Position numbers and translations under genes: made by a program
NCBI GenBank assembly: GCA_964525045.1
Contig: CAZGFD010000016.1
Location: forward strand, 15,724 to 79,723
Direction: 5' to 3'
Source of the DNA: G020348185 sp964525045
Lineage (GTDB): Bacteria > Nitrospirota > Nitrospiria > Nitrospirales > UBA8639
DNA length: 64,000 bases
Notes under the pieces: model-generated
Told to the model about the DNA's origin: nothing
The model's input: only the letters and a program-made list of their open reading frames with translations
The model's database searches: none
Shown: one piece after another, positions 18,131 to 27,323 of the stretch
How the letters are laid out: each line of letters begins with the position of its first letter
How positions within the stretch are numbered: position 1 is the stretch's first letter

Positions 18131-18238
18131 GTCCTAAGCCTTATCGCCTTCAATCCTGCTCTGTCAAGAGTATGAGGGATTGACGAAAAATGGTTTGGCT
18201 GAGGAAAATTGAAAGGTTTGGAGGTTCAAAGTAAGGAT

Positions 18239-18269
18239 GGAGCCTCGAAAACGTGTTTCTCGAAGCTCC
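18239..18269. terminator. Strong intergenic hairpin without clear T-tract
   Basis: A 31-base near-perfect dyad: GGAGC...GCTCC outer arms continue through TCGA/TCGA and an A/T-rich inner stem, about 13 pairs with two wobbles and a 5-base loop. Neither side has a T-run, so it may be a Rho-assisted end, an RNA-stability element or a protein site rather than a classical terminator. Confidence 0.4.
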
Positions 18270-18333
18270 AATATACTATTCTTCGGAAATGAAATAATGT
18301 GGGTCAGGGGAAGGGAACAAAAGTGATTCGCTT

Positions 18334-18846
18334 TTACAAGACCTCCATGAGTTGCGGGGTTTCAGCAGATTCGATTGGTTGAGATGTCCCTTGACCGATG
18401 GATTTCAAAGCCTCGGTGATCCAATGATACCGTTCTTCGGCCCAGGCATTAAAAGCTGAATCTGAATCAAAAACAAGGTCCCAGGCAGGGACTGAATCAA
18501 GGAGAAGGAGTTGATGAGGCTGGTTTTTCCCGGGGAAATAGACAACTAACACGGCCGACTTTCCCATGAGGCTAATATCAGTAAACATGTGAATCATGCC
18601 CTCGGACGGGAGATCAACCGTCCCGGAAGCTGCTTCCACTATCGGCCCATATACCCGGTGCAGAAATTGTTGGATGGCTTCATAGGGATTTTTGGAGTTA
18701 TGAAGATTCGGATTTGGAGATTCTCCCAGTAAATTGGATGTCAGATACGATAAGCCTTCCCAGGTGGGCATGGTTCCGGAGTGAACTAAAGAATCCAGCA
18801 ATAACGACATCCAATTTCTTGATTGGTGTTGGCCATAATTGGTCAT
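18334..18846 (-). CDS. Hypothetical protein, unknown function
   Basis: The 170-aa protein lacks a signal peptide and transmembrane helices. Visible parts include MSLLLDSLVHSGTMPTWEGL at the start, a hydrophobic strand region SAVLVVYFPGKNQPHQLLLL and a helical C-terminus. No family was recognised. It is divergent from the radical SAM genes, with a 324-bp gap. Confidence 0.55.
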   Translation of the reverse strand: MTNYGQHQSRNWMSLLLDSLVHSGTMPTWEGLSYLTSNLLGESPNPNLHNSKNPYEAIQQFLHRVYGPIVEAASGTVDLPSEGMIHMFTDISLMGKSAVLVVYFPGKNQPHQLLLLDSVPAWDLVFDSDSAFNAWAEERYHWITEALKSIGQGTSQPIESAETPQLMEVL

Positions 18847-19028
18847 AATCTTATCCTTTATGTTGTAATTCCCTTAATTAGGAAAATTTTTAGGGTTAAT
18901 CAGAATCGACTGGCGGGACTCAAATTATCGAAGTCTAGAGCACAGTGTATGACAACCTTGTAATCTTAATGAAAAAATCTTAATTCGTCAAGAAAAAAAT
19001 TTGTTTTCCCCTATCCAACCGGCGCCCC

Positions 19029-19058
19029 TTGACCAAGCTTTTTGCGGAAACATAGAAT
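19029..19058 (+). promoter_or_regulatory. Predicted sigma-70-type promoter for the radical SAM genes
   Basis: TTGACC at 19029-19034 and TAGAAT at 19053-19058 are separated by 18 bases, about 110 bases before the first radical SAM ATG. This is the only clear element in the 324-bp gap 18847-19170, which otherwise is A/T-rich and has no gene. Confidence 0.4.
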
Positions 19059-19170
19059 GGAATCTCGAATCTCACAAGTCCTCGGAAAAATTGGTAAAAG
19101 TCGATACTGACCATTACTCATTTTACAGTAGGAGCAACTTCTTTAACCAAATCTTCTCTAAGGAAAATTT

Positions 19171-21066
19171 ATGAGAATTGATTATAATAAAGGCGGACTT
19201 CTAAGCCAGGATCTCATTCAACTCCAGCGAAAGTCTGATCAGTCGGCTTCTCACCGCAAAGTCAAAGTCATGCTGGTTTTTCCCCCTGACTGGTATCCCT
19301 CTGAGCCGTATTTGAGCCTTCCGACCCTCACGGCTTTTCTTCGCGTTGCAGGTCATGAGGTTATTCAAAAGGATGTGAATCTGGAAATGTATGATTGGTT
19401 TTTTAGCGGGGATTTCTTGCAACGGGTTCTGAAAAAAGTCCCTCAACAATTGGATCGCCTCAAGAAAGTCTCGCGTCTGAGAGATTTAACCGAACCGGAA
19501 CTTGAACTCCAAATGGCCCTTTGTGACTGCACACGCAGCCGAATTGCCCAGCTCACGGAGAACGCGGAGGAAGCAAAAAGAATAGTGAGAAGTCCGGATT
19601 TTTACGAAACGAACAAATTGGAATGGGCGATCAATGTTTTTCGAGAAGTTACGGCAACGATATCCCTGGTTTACTCTCCTGCCAGAATCTGTATGCCCCC
19701 CATGGAAACCGACCTGTCTTATAAGTTGTTCATGTCTTCAGAAGTTCTTGAGGCCGTCCAAGACACCCAGGTTAATGTGTATCGGGATGTCTTTAACCAT
19801 ATTCTTAAACCGGCTATTGAGGCGGAGCAGCCGGAGATCATTGGCATTTCAATAGTCCTGCGGCAACAACTCTTTTCCTCCATGACATTCTGTGCCATGA
19901 TTAAAGAACATTTTCCTCACATCCATGTGACGATTGGCGGCAATACGGTCACTCGCCTTCGAGACGTCCTCCCGAATACGCCGAATCTGTTCGCCCTTTT
20001 TGACAGTGCCGTGTTTTATGAGGGCGAAACGGCTTTACTTCAATTGATTGAGGCTGTGGGTTCAGGAAAAGATCTTTCAAGCGTTCCGAATTTGATGCAC
20101 CGTGATGCAACGGGCATTCATACCAATACGGCTACGTATGCGGAGCAAATGTCCGAGTTGCCTCCCCCGGATTTTGATGGCTTACCGCTGGAAAAATATT
20201 TTGTCCCCGATCGGGTGTTACCGTATTTGGCGACCCGGGGGTGTTATTGGGGTCGCTGTGAATTTTGTGATCATGGGGAAGGGTACACCGCAGGCTATCG
20301 AACCAAAAAGATTCACGAAATCATCGACGAAATTCAATATTTGAAAAACAAATATCACACTCATCACTTCCATTTTACAGATGAATCCTACCCTCCAGCG
20401 TTATTCAGAAAATTGACCAGAAAGTTAGTCGAATCCAAGTTGGATATTGCCTGGACGACGCATATTCGATTCGAAAAAAGTCTTTTGGATGATGAGGTCT
20501 GGCAGGATGCCCAAGACTCCGGCTGTAAATTCCTTCATATGGGTTACGAATCCGGTAGTGAACGAGTCTTGAAACTCATGGACAAGGCCACCACTACCGA
20601 AGTCATCAAGAAAAGCCTTGAGCTCTCGTCGCGTCATGGAGTGTGGAATCACATCATGGGATTTTTTGGATTTCCCGGAGAGACGTATGAAGACGCCAAG
20701 TTTTCCACCAAATTCCTGGAGGACAATAAAGAGCATGTTCATTCCATTGGATTTGGGACCTTTGATCTCAGTAAGCATACACCCGTGGCCAAAAATCCTG
20801 AAAAATTTGGAATCACCTTCTATAAAAACCCTGACTGGGATTTAGCCCTCGACTACTACTTTACCGTGAAGGAAGGGTTAGGGGTGGAAGATGCCGAACG
20901 GGTCTTTGAAGAATTTGAACGCGAACATTACGCGGGATGGGACCTCAAAATTTTTATCCGGGAATATGTATTTCTCTATGTGGCCCATTTTGGGACCAAT
21001 AAACTCCCAAGTTTACAGTTCAATATTGGGACCCAAGACAGCCAAGAGGAATTAGCTATCGTTTGA
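19171..21066 (+). CDS. B12-binding-domain radical SAM protein (copy 1)
   Basis: The 631-aa protein has an N-terminal cobalamin-binding Rossmann region (VMLVFPPDWYPSEPYLSLPT, then LRVAGHEVIQKDVNLEMYDW and IHVTIGGNTVTRL) without the His-on DxHxxG motif. The radical SAM core has C358, C363 and C366 in RGCYWGRCEFCDH, a CX4CX2C spacing instead of the usual CX3CX2C. Later core motifs include FHFTDESYPP, LHMGYESGSERVLKLMD and IMGFFGFPGET. Members methylate or rearrange unreactive carbons using SAM, a [4Fe-4S] cluster and B12. It is 27 bp upstream of a paralogue, probably in the same operon. The substrate is unknown. Confidence 0.88.
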   Translation: MRIDYNKGGLLSQDLIQLQRKSDQSASHRKVKVMLVFPPDWYPSEPYLSLPTLTAFLRVAGHEVIQKDVNLEMYDWFFSGDFLQRVLKKVPQQLDRLKKVSRLRDLTEPELELQMALCDCTRSRIAQLTENAEEAKRIVRSPDFYETNKLEWAINVFREVTATISLVYSPARICMPPMETDLSYKLFMSSEVLEAVQDTQVNVYRDVFNHILKPAIEAEQPEIIGISIVLRQQLFSSMTFCAMIKEHFPHIHVTIGGNTVTRLRDVLPNTPNLFALFDSAVFYEGETALLQLIEAVGSGKDLSSVPNLMHRDATGIHTNTATYAEQMSELPPPDFDGLPLEKYFVPDRVLPYLATRGCYWGRCEFCDHGEGYTAGYRTKKIHEIIDEIQYLKNKYHTHHFHFTDESYPPALFRKLTRKLVESKLDIAWTTHIRFEKSLLDDEVWQDAQDSGCKFLHMGYESGSERVLKLMDKATTTEVIKKSLELSSRHGVWNHIMGFFGFPGETYEDAKFSTKFLEDNKEHVHSIGFGTFDLSKHTPVAKNPEKFGITFYKNPDWDLALDYYFTVKEGLGVEDAERVFEEFEREHYAGWDLKIFIREYVFLYVAHFGTNKLPSLQFNIGTQDSQEELAIV

Positions 21067-21093
21067 TCGGTCAGAATAACCAGGGAAAATTTT

Positions 21094-23061
21094 ATGTCGA
21101 ATGATTTGATTCACATAGATGGGGCAGCTCCTACCGTCAGGTCCAGGAGAAAATTCAAGACCATGTTGTTGTTCCCCCCGGAGTGGGTTCCTACCGCTCC
21201 CTATTTAGCCTTGCCCAGCTTGACCGCGGTCCTTCGGGAGCAGGGCCACGAAGTCATTCAGAAGGATATTAATATCGAAATGTATGACTGGTTCTTCAGT
21301 GATACTTTCCTTATTTGGGTGAAAATCCGAATGGATCAGCAGCGGAGAGCGTTAGAAGCGAAAGCACAGGGTGGAATGCTGAACGACCAAGAGGCTGACC
21401 AATTGGGGGTTCTCAGGAATAAAGCGGAGGTCGATGTCTTGGACCTCGCGGACCGCGCCCAATGGGGAAAAACGGTCAGCCGCAGCGAAGAATTTTATGA
21501 TGCCGCAAAGTTGGAGTCCGCCCTTAACATTTTCCGGGAAGTAATGGATTTTATTTCCGCAGCCTATTATCCGGCTTCCCTGGTGTTCTACCCTATGGAA
21601 AGTAACCTCGGATATCGGCCTGGAATTTCCCAAGAGGTCTTTGCCTGTTTAGAGGATGAGCAGGTCAATGTGTATCGTGATGTCTGCCAACAGCTTGTGT
21701 TGCCGTCAGTCAGTAAGGAACAGCCGGAAGTGGTTGGTATCTCAATTGGGACTCAGATGCAATTAATGGCTGGCCTGACTTTTTGCAAGATGATCAAAAA
21801 TGCATTTCCCGACATTCATGTGACGGTGGGTGGGAACGTCATTACGCGTTTGCAGGAGGAACTTCCTAAAAAGAAAGAATTTTTCACGGATATTTTTGAT
21901 TCTGCCATTTTGTATGAAGGCGAACATGCTCTCCTTTGGTTATTGGAGGCGCTGGCCGGAGATCGGGAATGGACTGCCGTTCCGAATCTGATGTATCGCG
22001 ATCAAGAAGAGGTCAAAGTCAACAAAGAAATCTACACTGAGAAAACCACAGCCCTCCCTCTGCCGGATTTTGATGGATTGCCCCTAGATTCCTATTTTGT
22101 TCCCGTTCGAATCCTTCCCTATTTGGCTACACGCGGCTGTTATTGGGGAAAATGCACCTTCTGTGATCATGGGCAAGGCTATTTTGACCAGTATAGAGGG
22201 AAACCCGCATCGGATGTTATTCGGGAAGTCAAAGCGCTCAAAGACAAATACCATGCGGAGCATTTTCTTTTTGCCGATGAATCCTATCCGCCGGCATTGT
22301 TTAAGAAAGTTATTCAACTGTTGGTTGATCAAGAGGTGAACATTCACTGGACGACCTTAATCCGATTTGAGGAATCCCTTCAGGATCCTGAGATATGGAA
22401 ACTTGCCGCTCAATCCGGTTGTTGTACCTTGTATTACGGGATGGAGTCGGCCAATGAACGTGTTCTGGAATTAATGGATAAACATGCCCGTAAGAGTGTG
22501 ATCCAGAATAATCTCCTGGAGGCTGCTAAAGCCGGGATTTGGAACCACGTCATGGCCTTTTACGGATTCCCCGGTGAAACACGTGAAGAAGCCGAAGAAA
22601 CCCGCCAATTTCTTATCGAGAACAAAGAGTCTATTCATTCGGTTGAACTGTTTTACTTCGTGGCGTACCGGCATACTCCCATGGTGCGAAACCCTGAGAA
22701 GTTTGGGATCACAATCCACAAACAAGAAGAATATGATATGCCGCTCGACTATTACTATACCCTCGAGGATCCGGCTGGTGTGAGTTGCCTTGATGCCATG
22801 CAGTTATGCGAGGAGTTTTATCAGAATGATTTTGAACCTTGGGCCGTAAGGGTCAACGCCCGTGAGCATGTCTTTCTCTATATTTCCAAATTTGGCACTA
22901 ACTCCCTTCCACAGATTTATGCGACCAAGGCCGGACAGGAGACGAGGCGAACCGATGGTGTTCAAGGGCTGATCACATGGCCTGTTGCGAATGCCGATGC
23001 TGGAAAAGATAAAGAAGGGGAATCAGCCATGGCTCGAGTGGTAAGCCATGCAGCTCCTTAA
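21094..23061 (+). CDS. B12-binding-domain radical SAM protein (copy 2)
   Basis: The 655-aa protein is paralogous to the preceding gene along its whole length (for example LFPPEWVPTAPYLALPSLTA, INIEMYDWFFSDTF and FADESYPPALFKK). The cluster cysteines are C349, C354 and C357 in RGCYWGKCTFCDHG, the same CX4CX2C spacing. The C-terminus has an extra tail of about 40 residues (TRRTDGVQGLITWPVANADA...). Tandem duplication followed by divergence suggests that the two enzymes act on related positions or successive steps. No precursor peptide gene is visible nearby. Confidence 0.88.
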   Translation: MSNDLIHIDGAAPTVRSRRKFKTMLLFPPEWVPTAPYLALPSLTAVLREQGHEVIQKDINIEMYDWFFSDTFLIWVKIRMDQQRRALEAKAQGGMLNDQEADQLGVLRNKAEVDVLDLADRAQWGKTVSRSEEFYDAAKLESALNIFREVMDFISAAYYPASLVFYPMESNLGYRPGISQEVFACLEDEQVNVYRDVCQQLVLPSVSKEQPEVVGISIGTQMQLMAGLTFCKMIKNAFPDIHVTVGGNVITRLQEELPKKKEFFTDIFDSAILYEGEHALLWLLEALAGDREWTAVPNLMYRDQEEVKVNKEIYTEKTTALPLPDFDGLPLDSYFVPVRILPYLATRGCYWGKCTFCDHGQGYFDQYRGKPASDVIREVKALKDKYHAEHFLFADESYPPALFKKVIQLLVDQEVNIHWTTLIRFEESLQDPEIWKLAAQSGCCTLYYGMESANERVLELMDKHARKSVIQNNLLEAAKAGIWNHVMAFYGFPGETREEAEETRQFLIENKESIHSVELFYFVAYRHTPMVRNPEKFGITIHKQEEYDMPLDYYYTLEDPAGVSCLDAMQLCEEFYQNDFEPWAVRVNAREHVFLYISKFGTNSLPQIYATKAGQETRRTDGVQGLITWPVANADAGKDKEGESAMARVVSHAAP

Positions 23062-23081
23062 TGAAAAACTGAGGTCTGCGT

Positions 23082-23321
23082 TTAAGTGGACTTTTCTTCC
23101 CAGGCCTTCAAAATTCTAAAGGCTGCATGGACTTCCTTCGTTTTCGCTTCACCCTTTTTGTACATTTCCATATACTTTTGAGGATTATTCGTAAGACTGG
23201 CATACCGGTGAGGATGCCACATCCATAATAATTTCTGGTACCGCTCCTTTAGTTGATCAATGGGCAGGGGTTCGGGAACCTCAAAAACCTTCAGGGCGTT
23301 ATTCAGGGTTTCTTGATCCAT
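23082..23321 (-). CDS. J-domain-like small protein with degenerate HPD motif
   Basis: Starting at ATG 23321 (MDQETLNNAL) the protein has 79 aa; a longer reading from 23420 would run into the REP-like repeat and is less likely. The layout LPIDQLKERYQKLLWMWHPH, RYASLTNNPQKYMEMYKKGE and EVHAAFRILKAWE follows helices I-IV of a DnaJ J-domain, but HPD is replaced by HPH. Without the Asp it should not stimulate DnaK. It lies opposite to and between the radical SAM genes. Confidence 0.55.
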   Translation of the reverse strand: MDQETLNNALKVFEVPEPLPIDQLKERYQKLLWMWHPHRYASLTNNPQKYMEMYKKGEAKTKEVHAAFRILKAWEEKST

Positions 23322-23407
23322 GTGAGTGACTTTCAATGAAAAAGTCTGACAAACCATTAATAAACCTGTCAATGGAAAATGGGTATCCAATTTCAATATT
23401 GGAGATT

Positions 23408-23474
23408 GTAGCTGCAGCATCTCATGCTGCCCCGACAGATGATCGGAAGAGGCGCCATGAGATGGCGCAGCTAC
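23408..23474. repeat. REPIN-like inverted pair of palindromic repeats, copy 1
   Basis: The left unit is GTAGCT, then GCAGCAT-CTC-ATGCTGC (7-bp stem, 3-base loop). The right unit is inverted, GCGCCAT-GAG-ATGGCGC followed by AGCTAC. The two stems differ in sequence but keep pairing. The same design occurs at 29867-30018. This lies between the J-like gene and the third radical SAM gene. Confidence 0.75.
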
Positions 23475-23498
23475 ACCAGTAAGAGTAGAAGAACCATC

Positions 23499-24737
23499 AT
23501 GGGACGCGTTCTTCCAGTTTTAGAACAAACCAAAGTTCTCGAAGGAAAGGATTATCGGGAAGTCCTCCGACGGGAAATGGATGCCGGCAAGATTCCGTTG
23601 AGTTTGGGGAAAAATTGTCCTGTGAAATGTGAGTTTTGTTACGAAATTGATCATTCTTATCGGGAAACACTTGATCCTCCGAAGACGAGTCAGGAGGATT
23701 GGAAATATATTCTCGAGTATATTCAAAAGAAACCTACGGATCCAATGCAATTTTGGTGTCTTGGGGGAAATGAATACATGGAATGGACCGATTTATTTCT
23801 GCACCCACATGCGATGGAATGGGTTGAGGATTTCCTTGCGTATACCGATAAAAATATTCAGTTTTTTACAGTGGGTTTTGTGCATGTTCCGAAAATACAT
23901 CACCTGGTTGACCAATTCCCCGGTCGAATTAATTTTGAGCTTTCTGTGATCACAATGGGGACCTACCGACAAACGCTAATGCCTCATGCTCCCTCCATTA
24001 AACATTTAATCAAAGTCCTTGATGGTCCAGCTGTGTCCTCAGCGAATTTTTATTCTTTTGATGGAAACACGATGTCCCGGGATGCCGAAACAATTTCACG
24101 GATTAATCAGAAATGCGTGCTGTGGATGGGATGCCTGACTCCGGTTCGCGGGCTCAAGGACTCTACAGTATCTTTGATGAGGCAAGGCCGAAAAGCCTTG
24201 CCGGAAGAAGCAGAGCGAATTTATGATAAAGGCTATCCCAATTTAAAATCCATTCATACCGAAGCCTATGTGACGGCATTCTTGAACCGGAAAAGAATCG
24301 TCAGTCAATTTGATGCTTTGGAAGTAGAAAAAAAAGATTCTGTCGTGATGGCGGGAAGTGTCTATAGAATATTAAACATGTACCGAAAGAAACGGGCACG
24401 ATTTCTGTATGTCCCCAATGCCATGCTCGGCGGTGATTCTGATTGTACCGTCTTGCTAACTTTTGAAGATATTGCCAAACGATTGACTACCGAAAAATAT
24501 GTATACATTCCGAAATGCGTCATGGAATCGGGTCGAGGAATCAATATGGATATTTCCGGGATTTCGTTAGAGGAGTTTATGAAGAAAACAAATGTAAAGG
24601 TTCGCATTCTCCATAAGATTGACACCCGTTTTGCGAATTCTCGCCTCTATCGAAATGGTTCCCTTGAAAATTATGTTGAAGATTACGTGCGAAACCCACT
24701 AACCCCTTCCTACGAAGCCCTGTCCCATTCTGCCTGA
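23499..24737 (+). CDS. Radical SAM protein without B12 domain
   Basis: Start ATG 23499 (MGRVLPVLEQTK) is chosen because the upstream codons back to 23424 lie in the REP-like repeat; this gives 412 aa. The cluster motif is C40-x3-C44-x2-C47 in CPVKCEFCYE. The core continues with MQFWCLGGNEYMEW and RINFELSVITMGTYRQTLMP. The C-terminal part has VMAGSVYRILNMYRKKR and PNAMLGGDSDCTVLLTFEDI, unlike common families. No SPASM cysteines were seen. It is directly followed (stop TGA, next ATG) by the PhzF-family gene, so the two are translationally linked. Substrate unknown. Confidence 0.85.
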   Translation: MGRVLPVLEQTKVLEGKDYREVLRREMDAGKIPLSLGKNCPVKCEFCYEIDHSYRETLDPPKTSQEDWKYILEYIQKKPTDPMQFWCLGGNEYMEWTDLFLHPHAMEWVEDFLAYTDKNIQFFTVGFVHVPKIHHLVDQFPGRINFELSVITMGTYRQTLMPHAPSIKHLIKVLDGPAVSSANFYSFDGNTMSRDAETISRINQKCVLWMGCLTPVRGLKDSTVSLMRQGRKALPEEAERIYDKGYPNLKSIHTEAYVTAFLNRKRIVSQFDALEVEKKDSVVMAGSVYRILNMYRKKRARFLYVPNAMLGGDSDCTVLLTFEDIAKRLTTEKYVYIPKCVMESGRGINMDISGISLEEFMKKTNVKVRILHKIDTRFANSRLYRNGSLENYVEDYVRNPLTPSYEALSHSA

Positions 24738-25700
24738 ATGGATAACCCCGAACCCGTCTCCTTCTTCATGGATCCCTTCCCAAGATGGCTTCACTTTTAC
24801 AAGGCTGATGTCTTTACCGATCGTCCGTTTGGTGGAAATCCCGTGGCGGTTTTTCCAAACAGCGAAGATTTAACCAACGAGGAGTTCCAGCAAATTGCCC
24901 GGGAAATGAACTTGTCTGAAACGGTATTTGTGATGGAACCCTCTGAACCGGATGCCATCGCCAAATTGCGCATATTTACCCCGACCCAGGAAATCCCATT
25001 CGCAGGCCATCCTATTTTGGGAACCTTTTATATCCTGGGCCGGCTTAATCATTTTCCGCTGCAAGAGCCCATCACGCACATCAAGTATGAATGTAATATT
25101 GGCGTATTTCCCTTGGAATTATTTGTCTTGAAGGGGGATATCGATCGAGTCGTCATGTCACAACCCACGCCACAATTTCTCGGAACGATTGAGGAAATAG
25201 GGGATTTGTATGAGGTCGCGAAGGCGTTAGGAATTCACAAGTCCGTAATTTCGGACACCAAATTTCCTCTTGAAATCGTATCCACGGGGTTACCGGTGAT
25301 TATCGTTCCAGTTCGGACTTTGACTGCAGTCAGGTCCATGAGGGTCAACCATGCCGCTATTACCGAATTATGTGAACGTTTTGGGGCCAATGGTCTCATG
25401 GTGTATACCACGATGACGGTTGAAGACTGGTCAACCGTACATACGCGAATGTTCGCTGCGCCGATTGGGGTTGGAGAAGATCCTGCAACAGGTAGTGCGA
25501 GCGGGGCTTTAGGTGCCTATTTGGTCAAGAATGGAGTGGTAGAGATTGCACCGACAACCGAAATTATCGCCGAACAAGGATATGAGATTGACCGACCTTC
25601 CCGAATCCTTATTCAGGTCTTTTCTGACGATGACATGATCCAGTCGGTGAAAGTCGGCGGTGGGGTGGTGATGGTCGCAGAAGGGAAGATGATCTATTAG
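24738..25700 (+). CDS. PhzF-family isomerase/epimerase-like protein
   Basis: The 320-aa protein matches the PhzF/diaminopimelate-epimerase-like fold: FYKADVFTDRPFGGNPVAVF at the N-terminus, NLSETVFV with the conserved Glu, EIPFAGHPILGT, and GVGEDPATGSASGALGAYL near residue 250. Members isomerise or close rings in small acids, as in phenazine synthesis, but most have unknown substrates. It starts immediately after the stop of the radical SAM gene, so it is likely part of the same pathway. No phenazine genes are present. Confidence 0.88.
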   Translation: MDNPEPVSFFMDPFPRWLHFYKADVFTDRPFGGNPVAVFPNSEDLTNEEFQQIAREMNLSETVFVMEPSEPDAIAKLRIFTPTQEIPFAGHPILGTFYILGRLNHFPLQEPITHIKYECNIGVFPLELFVLKGDIDRVVMSQPTPQFLGTIEEIGDLYEVAKALGIHKSVISDTKFPLEIVSTGLPVIIVPVRTLTAVRSMRVNHAAITELCERFGANGLMVYTTMTVEDWSTVHTRMFAAPIGVGEDPATGSASGALGAYLVKNGVVEIAPTTEIIAEQGYEIDRPSRILIQVFSDDDMIQSVKVGGGVVMVAEGKMIY

Positions 25701-25834
25701 CCGGATGGGAATCAGTTTCGGGTTTTGAGTTTCGGGCAGGAAGATAGAGCGTCTTAATTTTCGGTGATGATTATAAACTATCTAAAATGAATGAAGAGTT
25801 TCGCCTATTGGTGTCTTGAGAGAGTTGAGAGAGA

Positions 25835-26392
25835 TTATTTGTTCATCTCGCCCACAATATGTCGTAACTCAGGAAGGATAAGCTCTTCCATGGCGAGACG
25901 AACGGCTCCTCTTGAACCGGGAATCGAAAAGACTACCTTTCTTTGATACAGTCCGGCCGTCGCGCGGCTCAGCATTGCCGATGAGCCGATATCTTGATAA
26001 CTCAAATACCGGAACAACTCTCCAAATCCATCTAATCGTTTTTCGAGAAGTCCATCCACGGCTTCAAAGGTCGAGTCGCGATGAGAAATGCCGGTTCCGC
26101 CATTAATGATAATGGTCTGGAGTGTGTCATCCTTGGCCGTTTGGGTTAATAAGCGGCGCACATCGGAAGGTTCGTCCTTCACAATGTGATAGGCCAAAAC
26201 CTGATGCCCCTGATCCTGTAACAATTGTTGAATCAGTGCTCCACTCGTATCCGTGTCTGTGGTGCGAGTGTCGCTGCAGGTGACAACCATGCATCCGACG
26301 CTTTGACGACGGTCCTGCTTATGTTGGACATGAGACGGTTGATCATGAGCCGGGTGATGCCCATGCCCGTGCTCCTGATGGGAAGAAGACAC
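25835..26392 (-). CDS. moaB: MoaB/MogA-family molybdenum cofactor protein with His-rich N-terminus
   Basis: The 185-aa protein has an N-terminal His-rich extension of about 30 residues (HQEHGHGHHPAHDQPSHVQH) and then the MoCF_biosynth domain: GCMVVTCSDTRTTDTDTSG, IIINGGTGISHRDSTFEAV and FSIPGSRGAVRLAMEELILP. MoaB/MogA activates molybdopterin for metal insertion. The His stretch could bind metal. The gene reads toward the PhzF-family gene, away from the ferredoxin upstream. Confidence 0.88.
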   Translation of the reverse strand: MSSSHQEHGHGHHPAHDQPSHVQHKQDRRQSVGCMVVTCSDTRTTDTDTSGALIQQLLQDQGHQVLAYHIVKDEPSDVRRLLTQTAKDDTLQTIIINGGTGISHRDSTFEAVDGLLEKRLDGFGELFRYLSYQDIGSSAMLSRATAGLYQRKVVFSIPGSRGAVRLAMEELILPELRHIVGEMNK

Positions 26393-26422
26393 GACGATCC
26401 TCTTTTCTATTCGGAAGGAAAA

Positions 26423-26749
26423 TTATTCCCAAAGGGAATCAGGTTTCAACGCGCTGGGTGGTTGACCCTTTTTAATATGTTCATCCAGGATTGTGGGAAC
26501 ATCGGATTCTTTAACCTGGGAGTACCAGGTTCCCTCCGGATAGACGACGACGGTTGGGCCAAGCTCACAGGGACCTAAACAGGTTGAGCCGGTGACGAGC
26601 ACTTCTCCTGGCTCAAAACCCCGCTCAATTAATCCCATATTCAGCCCCATGAGAATATTTTGTGAGCCGGCTGCCCCACAAGAAGGTTTCGGATGCCCCG
26701 GGGGGCGGGAATTGGTACAGACAAGAATATGATATTTTGGTTTTGGCAT
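26423..26749 (-). CDS. Thioredoxin-like [2Fe-2S] ferredoxin
   Basis: ATG 26749 (MPKPKYHILVCTNSRPPGHP) is supported by AAGGAG seven to eight bases upstream, giving 108 aa. Cysteines in VCTNSRPPGHPKPSCG and later STCLGPCELGPTVVVYPEG fit the thioredoxin-fold [2Fe-2S] ferredoxin family (Shethna type, also seen in NuoE-like domains). It is a cytoplasmic one-electron carrier with unknown partner. It lies 30 bp upstream of moaB on the same strand. Confidence 0.85.
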   Translation of the reverse strand: MPKPKYHILVCTNSRPPGHPKPSCGAAGSQNILMGLNMGLIERGFEPGEVLVTGSTCLGPCELGPTVVVYPEGTWYSQVKESDVPTILDEHIKKGQPPSALKPDSLWE

Positions 26750-26879
26750 CAGAAATCTCCTTCCATTAAGTGATGATGACGGGTGAAAACCCTCGGAAAA
26801 CAATCGGTATTTCCGAAATTAAGACATTCTGAAATGAAAGACACGTTGAAGGGATACCGAATATATTGGGAAATAGAAC

Positions 26880-27323
26880 CTAGCGGGGGCGAAAGAGCTG
26901 CCACATATCTAAACATTCGTCGGGAAGCTTCCAGTGCTTGACCCCGGCAACAATCCAATCCAAATAGTGATCTTTGGCTTTGAATTTCCCAATAGCTTGG
27001 GCTACATGCGTCGCGACCAACTCCTTTTGTTCCTCTTCTGTGACGACCGTTACTTCCAAATGACGAAAAGCGCCTTCAGGCAGATCGCCCTCGAATTGGT
27101 CCAATTCTTTTACATCTTCCTCGGTCAACTCAAACACCGCGCCCCAAACCCGTTCTCCTTGGGACGGTACCACCGTCGCAAGCCCACATCGCCATTGTGA
27201 CGACCATCTTCCAAATTGAATCGTGTGATCTGGTAAGTACGCGTGAAAAAGAAATTTGTGCTCGGGAGCACGTTTTTTCAGTTGGGTTGGGTTAAGGTTA
27301 TCTGCGTAAATAAAAAATCGCAT
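26880..27323 (-). CDS. Gamma-glutamylcyclotransferase-like (AIG2/GGCT) protein
   Basis: ATG 27323 (MRFFIYADNLNPTQLKKRAP) is preferred, giving 147 aa; the longer frame adds an unrelated-looking N-terminus. The YADNLN loop corresponds to the YGSNM-type substrate loop of GGCT proteins. GAVFELTEEDVKELDQFEG contains the acidic residue used by the family for catalysis. Such proteins cleave gamma-glutamyl compounds to 5-oxoproline, though many have unknown substrates. Confidence 0.7.
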   Translation of the reverse strand: MRFFIYADNLNPTQLKKRAPEHKFLFHAYLPDHTIQFGRWSSQWRCGLATVVPSQGERVWGAVFELTEEDVKELDQFEGDLPEGAFRHLEVTVVTEEEQKELVATHVAQAIGKFKAKDHYLDWIVAGVKHWKLPDECLDMWQLFRPR

